Source: Halicephalobus mephisto
Lineage: Eukaryota > Nematoda > Chromadorea > Rhabditida > Panagrolaimidae
Length of the DNA: 64,000 nucleotides
Assembly: GCA_009193035.1 (NCBI GenBank)
Contig: SWDT01000204.1
Coordinates: forward strand, 186,001 to 250,000
Direction of reading: 5' to 3'
Shown piece by piece: positions 29,916 through 41,175 of the stretch. The notes below the pieces were generated by a model. That model searched no databases and was not told the origin of the DNA. It saw only the letters and a program-made list of their open reading frames with translations. Numbering within the stretch: the first letter of the stretch is position 1; every line of letters begins with the position of its first letter. The translations under genes were made by a program, and so were the position numbers.

Positions 29916-30407
29916 AATGTTTGAATATTAGAGATTAACGTTGACAATCTTGGGAGTTATTAACCTTATTTAGAAGACTTTAAATAGGCGTGGCAACAGT
30001 AACCATCATTTTAAGCTTACAAGCTATCAAGATCATTTTTGAAGTAATGGGATCCCAAGGGGTCAATAGAGCAAATGTTAAAATAATATTACACAACCTC
30101 ATCTCAAAAAAACAGTCGTTAAAAACTCATTTACTAAATATTTCGTTAATCCGCAGATTGATAACATCGTACTGTAGGACGATGTCATTCGATTCGTACG
30201 TGGAACTGTTGACAACGACTACCAATGTAAACAATCAAGATAACATAGTTAAAAATCAGAAGTGCATTGGACTCTTGGGATTTCAAAAAGGTCAGAAGCA
30301 GCATCCCGATGAGCTGAGATTACACTTCGAACAATGGACAAAGTCGAGAAAGCTAGTCCAATTGAACAAAAAACCAAAACTAATTAATTTGTTAAGGTAG
30401 AACTTAC

Positions 30408-30783
30408 TTCCGAGACCAATAGTGAGGAATTTCGGCTCAGCTTTATCCAAATCCCGTTTGTTCCTATTTTTCCTTCTAATAACGTAACGACGATGACGTT
30501 GGTCCTCGAATTTTGCTCTAGTCTCCTTGTAGATCTTACTGTCCTGTAAATAAACGTAAATTTAAAGGCTTAAAATTGAAGAACAGACCTCATCGGGAAA
30601 ACTTAAAAGTGACCCGGTTCCGGTTGCCTTGAGAATCTCGTTTTCGACTTCCCGTTTCTTGATCGAAACAATATGTTTATGAATTTTGCTCAATAAATTA
30701 CCTTTCGGTTCCTGATTAAAAGTTATAGCAAAAGACAGGCTAGTAATCAATAGTAAAGCCCATATTGGAGTGACTAGGAACAT
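30408..30783 (-). CDS. Secreted protein of unknown function (5' part of gene)
   Basis: Two exons are clear: 30783-30589 and 30543-30408, joining in phase after PDE and together giving 110 codons. A TTTCAG lies 13 nt before the ATG, a likely leader acceptor. The protein starts with a signal peptide (FLVTPIWALLLITSLSFA), then has REVENEILKATGTGS, then a very basic segment ending RRKNRNKR, a good proprotein-convertase site, followed by DLDKAEPKF. The second exon ends GLG at a strong donor (GTAAGT). One or more 3' exons must lie in 30,140-30,400, but I could not fix them. Possible pieces are one containing SDLFEIPRV and one containing SNDIVLQYDVINLRI. It could be a peptide-hormone precursor or a divergent TGF-beta-like prodomain; neither is proven. 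Confidence 0.6.
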
Positions 30784-31767
30784 TCCCGTTTACCCTCTGA
30801 AAAGTCCAAAAATCAAATCCAGGTAAAAACAAAAAACTTTCACGAAGTAGATTTAATTATTACTTAAGACAATTATAAATTCAAAAAAGATTTTAATTAC
30901 GTGGATTAAATACACAAGTTTTATAGACCCGGAAGAGTCTTATTGAAAGACTGATAAAAGTTCCTTCGCACTTTTTTCTAAACGAGATTTATCCAGGCAG
31001 ACATCTCCACTGTTGCGAATTAACCAGACAGAATTGATTTTTGACGGTTCAAACCTGAGACATGGCGCATCTCCAAAGTCCTTTGCTGATTTTCTATCAA
31101 AGATGGTCAAACCCGTTTTCTAAATTTTGGAAATATAATTAACCTTTTAAACACTAATTCTGATGACGTAAGAGGTTGAAATGTTTAATTCGTAAAATAT
31201 AATACCATTGAAACTTCAAAAGTCTCTGAGGCCTTCAAGAATCTCGTAGAAATGTGTTGAATCTTCTGTAATCTGATGGAAACTTTCGTAATCATTTAAA
31301 CTCAAGAGTTTTGAAATTACTTCTAAAGTTCTAAAAATCTACATCAAAACACTTTCGCATTAATTCCTATTTTTCCTATAATATTGGTTCCAAACAAGGA
31401 AAAAACGATTTATTTCTTATTTTGATTGCATTTTGAGTGTTTTGGTCTGTCTGCAAGTATGAAAAGCTATAAATGTTCAACGACGCAAAAGGTTATAGAT
31501 AACGGTATTTAAGTTTTTGTGTAACCTTATTTTTTTTGCAAAAAAACCTGCATTTACTAAATTGCCATTCTGTTCAGAAAGATTTTTATCGAAATTTTTC
31601 GCAAAGCTTGTCAAAATTCCGGGTAGAGAATTGTTCCGCCCGTCAACAGAACGACAATTATCTGTTCTGAAATTTGGGGCTTTCCAGAAAGAATAAACTG
31701 AGCTTAGAGTTCGTCAAAAATTGCTTCCAAGTACAACTGCTTATTCAACAACCTGAATTGACTTAAA
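30784..31767. other. Divergent promoter region
   Basis: This 1 kb lies between the minus-strand secreted-protein gene and the plus-strand KCTD gene, so it likely holds both promoters. It is AT-rich, with several degenerate copies of an AATCT/TTTCGTAAT-type phrase around 31,200-31,340. No coding exon was recognised. Confidence 0.45.
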
Positions 31768-32422
31768 ATGTCGAGGAACAGACATGCCGATGATATTATC
31801 AATATCAACGTCGGCGGGAAAAAGTATACTGTAAGTATTTTGGGGATTTCTTAGAATTAAATGAGGAGTTGAAGGTACGAAGAATGGACTTATTAGCTGA
31901 CCCGAGGAGCAAACTAGCTGAGTGGTTCAAAATGGGGACGACCAAACAGATACCCACAGATAAAGGGGGGAATGTTTATCTTGATCGGGATGCCAAGACT
32001 TTCCGTCATATTCTCGCTTATCTCAGATTAAAGAAGGAGAAATTCGCTCCTTCGTTAGCATTACCGAGTAAGCCTGACGATCTTGCAAAGTAAGCCTTCC
32101 ACAATGGGTTTTATAGTTTTTTCCCCTGTCATCTTCAGATTAGTAGGTGAATGCGAAGCTTTGAACCTTGTCGAGCTGAAAGAATTAGCCTTGGAGATGC
32201 TCCAAAAGTATCAAAGGACTGAAGAACAGCATTATGTTACTTCCTACGTTCAAGTTGCAATTCGAGACTATGAATCCTGGCAATTCGAACGAGAACAGGT
32301 TTGAAAAGAGAGAAAATTGCTAAATTTCTTCCTTGTTGTAGGGAGTTCCAGTAAAACACAGGAAATCCATATCGGATGAGAACTTCCAAGGAAATTCTGC
32401 CTACGACGAGTGGGGCATGTAA
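31768..32422 (+). CDS. BTB/T1-domain protein of the KCTD family
   Basis: Four exons join in phase to 172 aa: 31768-31830, 31875-32089, 32139-32298 and 32342-32422. Residues ~10-115 form a T1-type BTB domain: ININVGGKKYTVRR, then NVYLDRDAKTFRHILAYLR and LVGECEALNLVEL. The VGG and D-R-D-x-x-x-F-x-x-I-L-x-x-L/YLR motifs are typical of KCTD proteins. These oligomerise and often act as adaptors for Cullin-3 ubiquitin ligases or regulators of G-protein signalling. The protein is short, close to the small KCTD members, with only ~55 residues after the BTB and no ion-channel segments. The ATG at 31768 gives the correct distance to the VGG motif. Confidence 0.9.
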
Positions 32423-32912
32423 TTATCAATCGATAATTTTTGTGAATTTTTATTCCTTGTATTTATTGATTCAAAAAGGTTTTTTCACATTGTATTAAAG
32501 AACGGCGGAATAATCTCCAAGGTTACTCTGGTGTTCCACAAGAATAAATATAGTTTCCATAGTAACGACCAACTGATGCGAGATAGAAACAGCTCCATAA
32601 TAAGTTTTTCTAAACTGTTGACTTAATTTTTTCTTCTTATTTTTTTAACCTATCAAGTGGTTAGAATTTCAATTTTACTATGTAGGAATCGAAAATCTAA
32701 TTCCGCATTCTTTGAAATTACTAGATTTCTATTCATCCGTGAAATCCATGGGATTATCTGTCTTATACTGTAAAGTAATTTTTAGTTATTTTGGTCAGTG
32801 TTATTAGAAATTCCTTTGTTTTCTTCCTTTTTAAAGCTGTAAAAACTACTTTAGTTGCATAATAATGGACGCGAGGGTTTTTAATAAACATATGTAGTTA
32901 TTTTTTAGAACT
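32423..32912. other. Intergenic spacer between KCTD and GPCR genes
   Basis: AT-rich spacer with the 3' UTR of the KCTD gene and the promoter of the next. A TTTTTTAG acceptor lies 4 nt before the next gene's ATG, typical of a trans-spliced or very short leader. Nothing else was recognised. Confidence 0.45.
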
Positions 32913-34396
32913 ATGGCCGATAAATCTCAGATGATCGAATATGTCTTGGTTGGGGACACTCTTGCAGATGTTGCGGTGAAAGAAACTACTTCCGCAAGTC
33001 TAGCAGCCACAACTTCTATTTTGTTAGCAATATTAGTAATAGTTTCATTTATTTTGAATTTGCTTCTTATTGCAACGATTTTATCCAGCTACAAGTTACG
33101 AACATGTCTATTGTATTTAATTTTATGCACAGCAAGCAGCTTAAACATACTAGATTCAATATTCATTACTTTTCTCTCCTTACTGTACATTGCTAATACT
33201 TCTTGGAGTTTTGGAGATAGTTTGTGTCGAGTAAATACTTTCTTCCAACAGGTGAGATTTTTGTTATTCTTTGCTAATTGAAGTCACCTGCTTTCAGTTT
33301 GTATTCTTGGAAATGCTGTTCTTGATAGTAGTAATGGCCTTGGAGAGAGTTGCAACGCTGAAACCGGAATTGAAGTTCTTCAGTTATGGGAAATCAGTCC
33401 TTGGATTTTCATTACTATTGACAGTAATAGCTTTCACATTTTCCATCCCTGTTTCTTTCTCTGGATTTCCTGTGCAGATTTATCATTATCGGTACCTGTG
33501 TGCAATTGGGAGGTTGGTCGTTTGTGCTTACTATAGTTTATCTAATTTCTTTAGTGAATCTCCTCTCGTTTACAATATCATAGAGGTTCTCGTTTACATC
33601 GGGACTCTGTTATTTGCTCTGGTGTGCTTTGGATACATTCTGAAGAAAGGAAATGAACCGAGATCTCTCCCTGTGAAACCCCAAGATTACGAAGAGTTCA
33701 TCATGGAGACCCGTGCAATCCAAGAAAATCTTAATTTGGGGAAATTAATTATCTTCATCACCATAGCTTATCTTGTTTTACAAGGACCATATATTGTTCT
33801 TTGCTTCTTAGTTCAAATTAAAAATAGTGACGTCATCCGCGGCAAAAACCCAATTTACGAAGTTCCTCAAGATGCTGACACGTTGATTACTTGGTTGAGG
33901 TTCTTCTTCCCTCTTATATTTCCATTAATTATCTTTGCATCATGCCATGATATTTGGACCAAGCTGGTCAACTTGACGTGTTGTAGAAGGTCAGCGATGG
34001 GAGCTTCTGGATCTTGGGTGCCCGACACAAGACCGAAAAGTGAGTTTTCCAAGTTTTCTTCGCTTTCGCGAAGCAATAATTATAGGCTCAACTCCTATGG
34101 TCGCAAACAATGTACTAACACTCGTTGCAACTTCGGAAGGCTTACAACTACGGGTCCCAGAAGGAAATCAGATGTATCAGAGGCAAATGATGTTGAAACA
34201 AGCGAATGAACAAGTAACCTCTTCTTCTATGTACGGTAACGTAGAGCACATTTCAATTGCCAATGCAGCATCTAATGATAGTGCTTCAACTACATCCATA
34301 GCTACTAATTTTTCAAAAAATAAGAGAACAAGAAAAGTTAAAACTAAGCGATCTACTGTAAAACAAATTTCAAATGATAATAGATGGAGATATTGA
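32913..34396 (+). CDS. Divergent seven-transmembrane receptor (rhodopsin-like)
   Basis: Three exons join in phase to 463 aa: 32913-33251, 33298-34039 and 34086-34396. Seven hydrophobic segments are present, from ILLAILVIVSFILNLLLIA (TM1, with the class-A Asn) to FFFPLIFPLIIFASC (TM7). A Cys before TM3 (SLCRVN) could form the usual extracellular disulphide. After TM3 the sequence reads ALERV where DRY is expected, and TM7 lacks N-P-x-x-Y, so it is a divergent or nematode-specific receptor. Ligand and family are unknown. The C-terminal ~170 residues are hydrophilic, Ser/Thr/Asn-rich and end in basic KTKRSTVK. Two AATAAA signals follow the stop (34397 and 34425). Confidence 0.85.
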
Positions 34397-34718
34397 AATA
34401 AAATCTGTAAATAGATCATAAGGAAATAAACAACTCCTTGTTTTTCCAGAAAAGCAATGTCAGTGATCGGAAATGAAATCAGGAATTAACAGGTGAGCAT
34501 CGTTCTTTAGTTCATGTCTAAAAATGCCCGCCTTAAAGTTGTTTGGCAGTCATTCCGTTGCATTTGGACAATTTGTCAACTTCAAGGGAGGACGTGATGT
34601 ATTGATAATGATCTTTTATTTAATTAAACACGATTCTGCACATTCCCTTTAGCCTCACCTAAACAGGTATTCTGCAGTTATATTGATTTATTTCTTTCTT
34701 CACACGTGAAATTCTTAA

Positions 34719-35042
34719 ATGTCTTCATCAAAGTCTATTAGTTCTCCTAGAAAAGATCACGATCAGCCAGCTTATCAACCAGTCATGTGAGTTTCTATCG
34801 ATAAAGAACGAAAATCTGAAAATAATTATTCTTACAGTCAACAAGAGCAACTAGAAATTGAGGTTGTTGAAGAATCTCCACTTGCTTCTTCAAATGTAAT
34901 TACTTTCATTTCTTTTCAGTTTAAAAATATCAATTTTTAGAACTCCCCAACTCAAAACCAACCAACATTATTGACAAAAGTTTTAGTCACTGCTATATCT
35001 GGTGTAGTTATCTGTTTTTGTCTTTATGAATTATTTTGGTAA
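34719..35042 (+). CDS. Small tail-anchored membrane protein (75 aa)
   Basis: Three tiny exons join in phase: 34719-34786, 34838-34895 and 34941-35042. The N-terminal ~50 residues are hydrophilic (MSSSKSISSPRKDHDQ, then an acidic EIEVVEESP). The last 24 form one hydrophobic helix (VLVTAISGVVICFCLYELFW) that ends directly at the stop. That is the layout of a tail-anchored protein facing the cytosol. Two consecutive introns of 51 and 45 nt with good sites and kept phase make chance unlikely. It starts ~320 nt after the GPCR on the same strand and ends 69 nt from the convergent dopamine-receptor-like gene. I do not recognise a family. Confidence 0.7.
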
Positions 35043-35111
35043 TTATATATTATAAAACTCGATATATATAGGAATTTGCAAGAAATTGAGCGTTTTGAGG
35101 CACTTTTAAGA

Positions 35112-37252
35112 TCAATCGGCAACGGATGAAGTTGCACCGGTATTCGTTTGACATTCCCCCGCAGGCTGTTCCCAAAATTGGGTTATTGAGACGAGCTGAG
35201 CGAAGACAATATTCAGTGGAGTCTTGATCGCTTTCTTCATCGGTCGTTCCCTCTGGCAAGTTAAGATCTGTTTGAAAGCACGTCGGAAATCCCGACTAAA
35301 ACGAGAGTAAATGAGGGGGTTCAGCATGGAGTTCAGATGACCCGCCCAAGTGATGAATGAAAATACCGCCTCTTGATTACTGACACACTGAAATCAGACC
35401 ATTATTATTAATCTTTGACTTTAGTGACCGACCGTGCTGCACAGTGCGATAAGTGGAGAGAAGATAAAGAATGGCATCCAGCAAAGAATAAACACTCCAA
35501 CAACAATGGATAGTGTTCGAGCGGCCCTTTGTTCGTGAACGTACTTCATCATCTGTCTGGATTTTTCTCGTACTCCCGCTTTCTTTTTCATAGCCCCTGG
35601 TTGGAGATTAGCGCCGGGAGGAGAAACAATACACGATGAAATCTCGCTTGAGTCGTCCTGAAAAGATTTTCTCGAGGTTAACGGACCGGATAAATCCTTA
35701 AAAGACTAACCGGAGGCAAAACAGTAATCATGCTAGCAGTTCGGTCAAATCTAGGGGAATTCATACAGCCGTTCTTGACGGAGGAAGATCTTTGACCTCT
35801 AGGAATTCCATAAGTGTTAATACTCATCCCAGATTCCGGCCTAAGTAAACTTGAATTCGAAGCTTGAACGTTATTGCCATCGGTCCCTTGACTGAGTAAC
35901 GATTTACATGAAGTCTAAAAAAGTTGGAAATTTTAACAAATATTTAAACAAGATTAATTCCATGACATAATTTATCATTTCAAAAACTAACTTGTCTAGG
36001 ACAGGGCTTCGGGAGAACGTGATTTCCGGAAGGAGGAGATCGAGGGAACCGAATGGTGTCATGTAGTTTACCTCCTCCATTAGCTGCTGCGGAGGCTAAG
36101 GCATTCATAATAGCACCTCCAGAGTTTGGACTCTTCCCGCCCCCAAAGTGAATCCTCAATGTCGGAACGTTGTCGTCTGAGCCGAGGATTTCGGAATCAT
36201 TCTTTTTTGCTTTCTTCCGCTTTACCTAAAGAGTGAAATTGTCTAAAAATAGCAATTGAATTTGATTAAACAGACCTTTTTAATCCCACTCTTCAAAGAC
36301 CTAGAATGTCTCGTAGCGATGAGGAATACGCGTCCGTAGGCAAATAAAATTAAAATTAACGGGATGTAGAATGAGACCAAGGAAGAAAAAATAACATAGA
36401 TCCAGTTATCCGTAAATTGACATTGATACTAAATTTGAGAGTCAGTTAACTTTAGCAAATAACGGACATTACCTGATCTAGATACAGATGTGGGGAACTC
36501 TTCCTCCACCAGATGATCGCAGGAAACGAAAGACCTTAAATATGATCAGTTAGGAAACGACTGATGAAACAACTTACAAGCTGAGATTACCCATACGAAG
36601 ATAATGGCAATGGTTATCCGTCTCGTGGAGACTTTATCCCTATATCCAATGGGATCTTGTCCCGCCATGTATCGATCCAAGCTGATGACGCATAGGTTCC
36701 AGATTGAACTCGTGGAAGCTAGAATATCCAATGCATGAAAAAGATCACACATGGTTAATCCTAAAAATGACAATGTTGTTTTCAACAGGATTACGAACAT
36801 AAAGTCTCACCGAGCAACCAAACATGACGAGTCATTTCAAATAAACTATTCAAAGGCATTACTATTAATCCGACCATAATATCAGCAAAAGCTAGAGAAA
36901 CAATTAAATAACCAGTAGGATTCCTGAGGTATTTCTTAGTGCAAACAGCGAGGACAACAAGACAGTTGCCAGCAACTGTTGTCATACATAATCCTGCCAT
37001 CAACACTGCTAGAGCTGGATGCCTCCAATTGGGGACTCCAGAAGACGAAGTGGTTGCTGTGGATTCCACCATGAACGATTCACCGGAAGAGAAAAAGCCA
37101 TCAGATACATCGTCTTCAGAACTGGAGGCATTGTAATCCGGTAACAAGTTCTGGGAGTAGAGATCTGAAGCCGCAGCATGAAACGACATGCTCATCGGCA
37201 GATGCTGAAGGACATTAAGCCAACCGGTCGGCTTCACGCCGCCATCAGCCAT
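35112..37252 (-). CDS. Dopamine-receptor-like GPCR (DOP-1-like)
   Basis: Eight exons join in phase to 592 aa: 37252-36811, 36760-36578, 36534-36473, 36428-36276, 36225-35992, 35914-35711, 35657-35433 and 35387-35112. Class-A aminergic marks are clear: GNCLVV in TM1, [11 protein letters not shown] in TM2, [15 protein letters not shown] with the amine-binding Asp in TM3, SLDRY, a long third loop with LRIHFGGG, then FILCWMPFF in TM6 and [20 protein letters not shown] in TM7 and helix 8. These features and the [13 protein letters not shown] block recall nematode DOP-1 (D1-like). The exact ligand is inference, and another invertebrate amine receptor is possible. The long Ser-rich N-terminus has an NAS glycosylation site. 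Confidence 0.88.
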
Positions 37253-40011
37253 GACCTTATTACCTGGAATGCAAGTAGGTACTCATAAAATACATGAAAA
37301 ACATACTCGCAAAAAAACAGTAAGTTTTTAGGGAAACAAAAGCAAAGAATATCTTGGGATTTGTGAACTTAGACGACAACTCACTTAAGAAATGTAGACA
37401 CGTTCCTAAATTAGTCATGACAGAAGTTCCAAGTTTTCTAAACAAAGTTTAGGAAAGTTATCTTTTTAAGTGAATTCGAAAACTTTTTTCTGGACAAACT
37501 AAGTGATAAATTAATAGTCTAAAATAGAAACAAAATGGAGTTCAGACACTAAATGCCAAAAATTATCAAAAAGAAAACGACCTCAACGGAAAACGACGAC
37601 TTGGTCGTCGTTAAATGTCATCCAGAACCAGAAGTTCGAGTATTAACGAGACAAACATTATCAAGTTTCCATTTTTTCGTTTGTTTTCTCTGCTGGGTCT
37701 TCGGTGACGGCAAAGAGAAACTAAAAGTATCCCATGGTAGCAAAATTATGCATTGCACTTTAAATTAAACGGTGATATATGCTGTGAGGGAGGTTTTGGA
37801 TTTGGGATATTGTTGTGAAAATGAAAGAATAACAAAAAATAATTTCTAAATCGGGTTGCCAAAAACGAAGTTTATTCGTTCCTTGAAGAAGCATAAATTT
37901 GCCGGAAGCTTTGGAACCAAACATATACGGGGAAGTCTTCAAGTCAGGACAAATCCCTCCTTCGAAAAAATCGGATTGTACAGGAAAACGTCAAACTAGG
38001 TGCTTATGAATCGGTGGTGCGAAATAACGTTGAATATAAACTTGGTTGAGTTGGTTTAGACAAAAAGAGTTTGTTAAGCTTGGTTGAATCACCAAATGCT
38101 TGTTTTCCCCTAAGACTTCGGCAGAAGACAAGAAAAACGCTAATCGTTGCTTTCGATTCAAACAGAAGAAGGAAGACAGTTGCTAGAGAATAATAATCTC
38201 AATTGAGTTGACGAAGCTGTGATTCAGTAGGGGTTCAGTCCATAATCCGTTTTGTTGACAAGTTATCCAGGAAGAAAGAGAAACAAAGAAAGGATAAAAT
38301 AAATATAAGATATTCTAGATGCCGGTTGTCTAAGACCAATTATGCCAACGCCACTTGCCAGATTTCGAAAAAATAAGCACAAAGAATTTTTGCTTTTTCT
38401 ATTTTAGCTTTCTCATTTATTACTTATTGAAAAAATAGAAATGATAGTATTTCTCGTAAGATAAAAATTCAGAAACTTAAAGGTTAATAAGGATTTGAAA
38501 TTATTGGGATTTCCTTTCGTTTGAATACCTCAAAAATTTATCTACCAGAGACAGTAGGTTGCCAGAGGCAGTCTCGTCTAGTAAGTTCCTAAATTTGGAC
38601 CTGTTAGGAAAATTTCCATGCCTTACATTGTCGGGCGACGATTAGAGTCCAACGCTTGCAAGGTCCCCCCTTCTGGAAAGCAATAAGCGAAGTTAGCAAA
38701 AAATAAGATAACAAAAACAATTTTCAACCAAGTTATAAGCAGAAACATGTCATTCCAGGAGGTCCTAAGTACCTTTGAATTTCAAATAATTGTGCTATCA
38801 AAGATGTGACAAGTGAGACCCAACAGACCAAAGTTGGGAGACATTATTCACTTTTTCTCACATCACTTTCTTTCGAGAATTTACATAATAAGCACTAAAA
38901 TCAATTCAGAGAGTGGCGGAAGGGAAAATGGGAACACTTGGAAGGTCAGAAGTCGCAAGAATATACAAATAGTAATTCCTGGAATAAATGCATTTCAGGA
39001 AGCGCGGAAGTTCTGGTGTTGATTTCCCCAGCAAATTCAAAGTCAAGATGTTGAATGCATATAGAATTAAGTACTAGGGCGAACTTCCTGCAATTGAACT
39101 CAGGAAGTTAACTTTTTCCGCAGAAAGAAAATAACACAAATTACATAAAGAGATACGAAGCCATAAGAAAATTCTTGAACGACTTCTACATTGAAATTTT
39201 TTAACTGAAAGATTATGTACATGGACAATTCCTAGAAACAAAAGATTTTGACTTTTTGCTCCACTTACACCTGGAAGATGTGCTTTAGAAACTCATTTTG
39301 CATTCGTCCATTGACCAAAAGCTAGTTTCATGGAAATCAAAAACGTAGATGAAAACAAAGCCGAACGATGTAGAATGTTCTTGAAGGCTTGATGAGAGAT
39401 TGGAACGAATCTTCAAAACGGCATTTTCACAAGCAAGCTTAGGCCAGAACCAGAATTCTATTTAAAATACAAGGCGTGGGAATCTATAAACTATTTCTAA
39501 AAAATATTAAAGTGCAGTCAGACAAGTTGATGAACAAAACTTAGGAAAAAACAGGAAATAGAAGAACAAAACTTCATTACTTTTCAGAGATTCGAATGAT
39601 TGCAAAACGACGAGAAAAACGAGGAACCTGCTACTGGAGACATCCATGAGTTCTTAACAGCTCAAAGGACTGATCCTATTACAATTTTGCCTTTTAGTAA
39701 CTCCACGTAAATTAGCTTTGTAAACGATATATTGAGAAAACCCTTTGAAGTTAACCGTTCTACGTAGTTCCGTTTCGGAGATAACACAATAAACGGAACA
39801 AAAATATATCTATGACAAAGTCGAGCTTTAGACATCCCTTGGACTATTAGTTATTCGGAAATATCTACACCCAAATGTTGCAAAGCGGTTCTAGGAACCA
39901 AATGAAGTCCAACTTTGATTATCTCAAAAATAGAAACAAATTTTCAGTTGTTCAAACATCCGGTTTACAGTTATCATCATTTTCAGAATGTTGATTAATC
40001 TAGAAGAAATT
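37253..40011. other. Upstream region of the dopamine-receptor-like gene
   Basis: A 2.8 kb non-coding stretch follows the receptor's start codon, preceded there by a CATTCCAG acceptor. Short frames of 60-70 codons appear on both strands, without splice chains or motifs. It may hold the neuronal promoter and enhancers. Confidence 0.4.
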
Positions 40012-40624
40012 TTATTTGCTTGAGAATTCCAAAGTATCGTATACAAATACATTTTTGGTTCCTGGGAGAACTTCCCTTTGGTTTTCAGTAATCTCCATGA
40101 AGTAAGGATCATTTCCCATAAAGAGTTCCACAGTTTTTCAAGTTGTACTTTTCGAACATAATAAGGTCAGTGGGAATTCTAATTTCGGAGTGCCACTCGT
40201 CATCTGGTTTATCATCCAAATTCATAGAATATGCCGCCTGCAAAAAAGTTATTCTAATCACAGAGTAAGTAAATACCTTCCAGCATGTAAACACTATTTA
40301 TTTTATTTTTTGTTTTATGATCCGGAATTGCTTCAGGCAATTAAAGAGCAAAACCAAGTAATTAAGTATTTCATGAGCCCACCTTCTGAGTTTCCGCAGA
40401 TTTGCAATTATTTTCATTTTCTTTGTTTCGCTTTGCAGAGATTCTATTTGGAGTTGGCTCCTGAAAATTGAAACCAAGGTGCATCAATTATTAGTGCAGA
40501 ACTTTTACTATTTCCGTTCCTTGATGTATTGTTCTTGAGAAACCAGGTCTGTCACTCTAGCTACGCCTTCGGCTCTTTGGAGTCCGACTCTGTGTTTCCC
40601 GTTTTTGGGAAAATCACGAAACAT
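40012..40624 (-). other. Possible decayed or unresolved gene fragments
   Basis: Several minus-strand pieces have protein-like composition but do not join. A 38-codon frame (40624-40508) begins MFRDFPKNGKHRVGLQRAEG. A piece after a good acceptor (40237-40109) contains NLDDKPDDEWHSEIRIP. Directly overlapping it, in a different frame (40119-40012), is MGNDPYFMEITENQREVLPG up to a stop. A 39-nt intron-like gap precedes the second piece. The frame switch with no intron suggests a pseudogene. The family is not recognised. Confidence 0.3.
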
Positions 40625-40923
40625 CCCAAAATCTCTAAGTGGTAGCTATCAGTAAATCGTTTGCTCTGCCATTTTAAGCAGCAGTCTCCGGAAATGTTAT
40701 AATTAATCATTTGGTTGATCGCTTTCTTGATGAATTGCATTTTCGCCCCTGGATTAACCTTCTGCAAAGGCTTGCTATTTTTCTTTCTTTTGCAGCTGAA
40801 TCTGCCCAAAATAATATAAACTTTCAAAGTACAAACGATTCCCTAATGTTTTTAGAAACCCCCAATAGTCGTGGCAATTATTCACTCAGTTCGTTGTCGT
40901 TGAAATGAAAGTTCAGGGAGTGT

Positions 40924-41175
40924 TCTAGAATCTTTTAAAATCCAGTAGGAATTAAAATCAAAAAATGAGAATTACAGAACTTTTAATGTTTTGGAAATTC
41001 ACATCGAGACAATTTTATAATCGTTTCCATTTGTGATTTTTATATTTTCCATACTAGAATGTCATAATTTTCTAGAATCTAATAAACAGCTGGAATTCTA
41101 GAATGTCCAACATGTTTTGGAAATTCGTCAAGACGATTTCGTAATAGTGTCCATTTCCCTTTTTATAATAGTATA
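40924..41175. repeat. Diverged tandem duplication, unit ~150 bp
   Basis: Both copies begin TCTAGAATCT (40924 and about 41073). They share GTTTTGGAAATTC, then a GA-A/C-GA block, then an ATAAT/GTAAT and GT(T/G)TCCATTT order. The copies differ at many positions and small gaps, so the event is old. Nothing suggests that it is transcribed. Confidence 0.45.

Noticed and set aside
29990..30400. 136-codon plus-strand frame as a gene
   Set aside because: It has no motif, starts in a repeat-poor AT-rich spacer and overlaps the likely 3' exons of the minus-strand secreted-protein gene.
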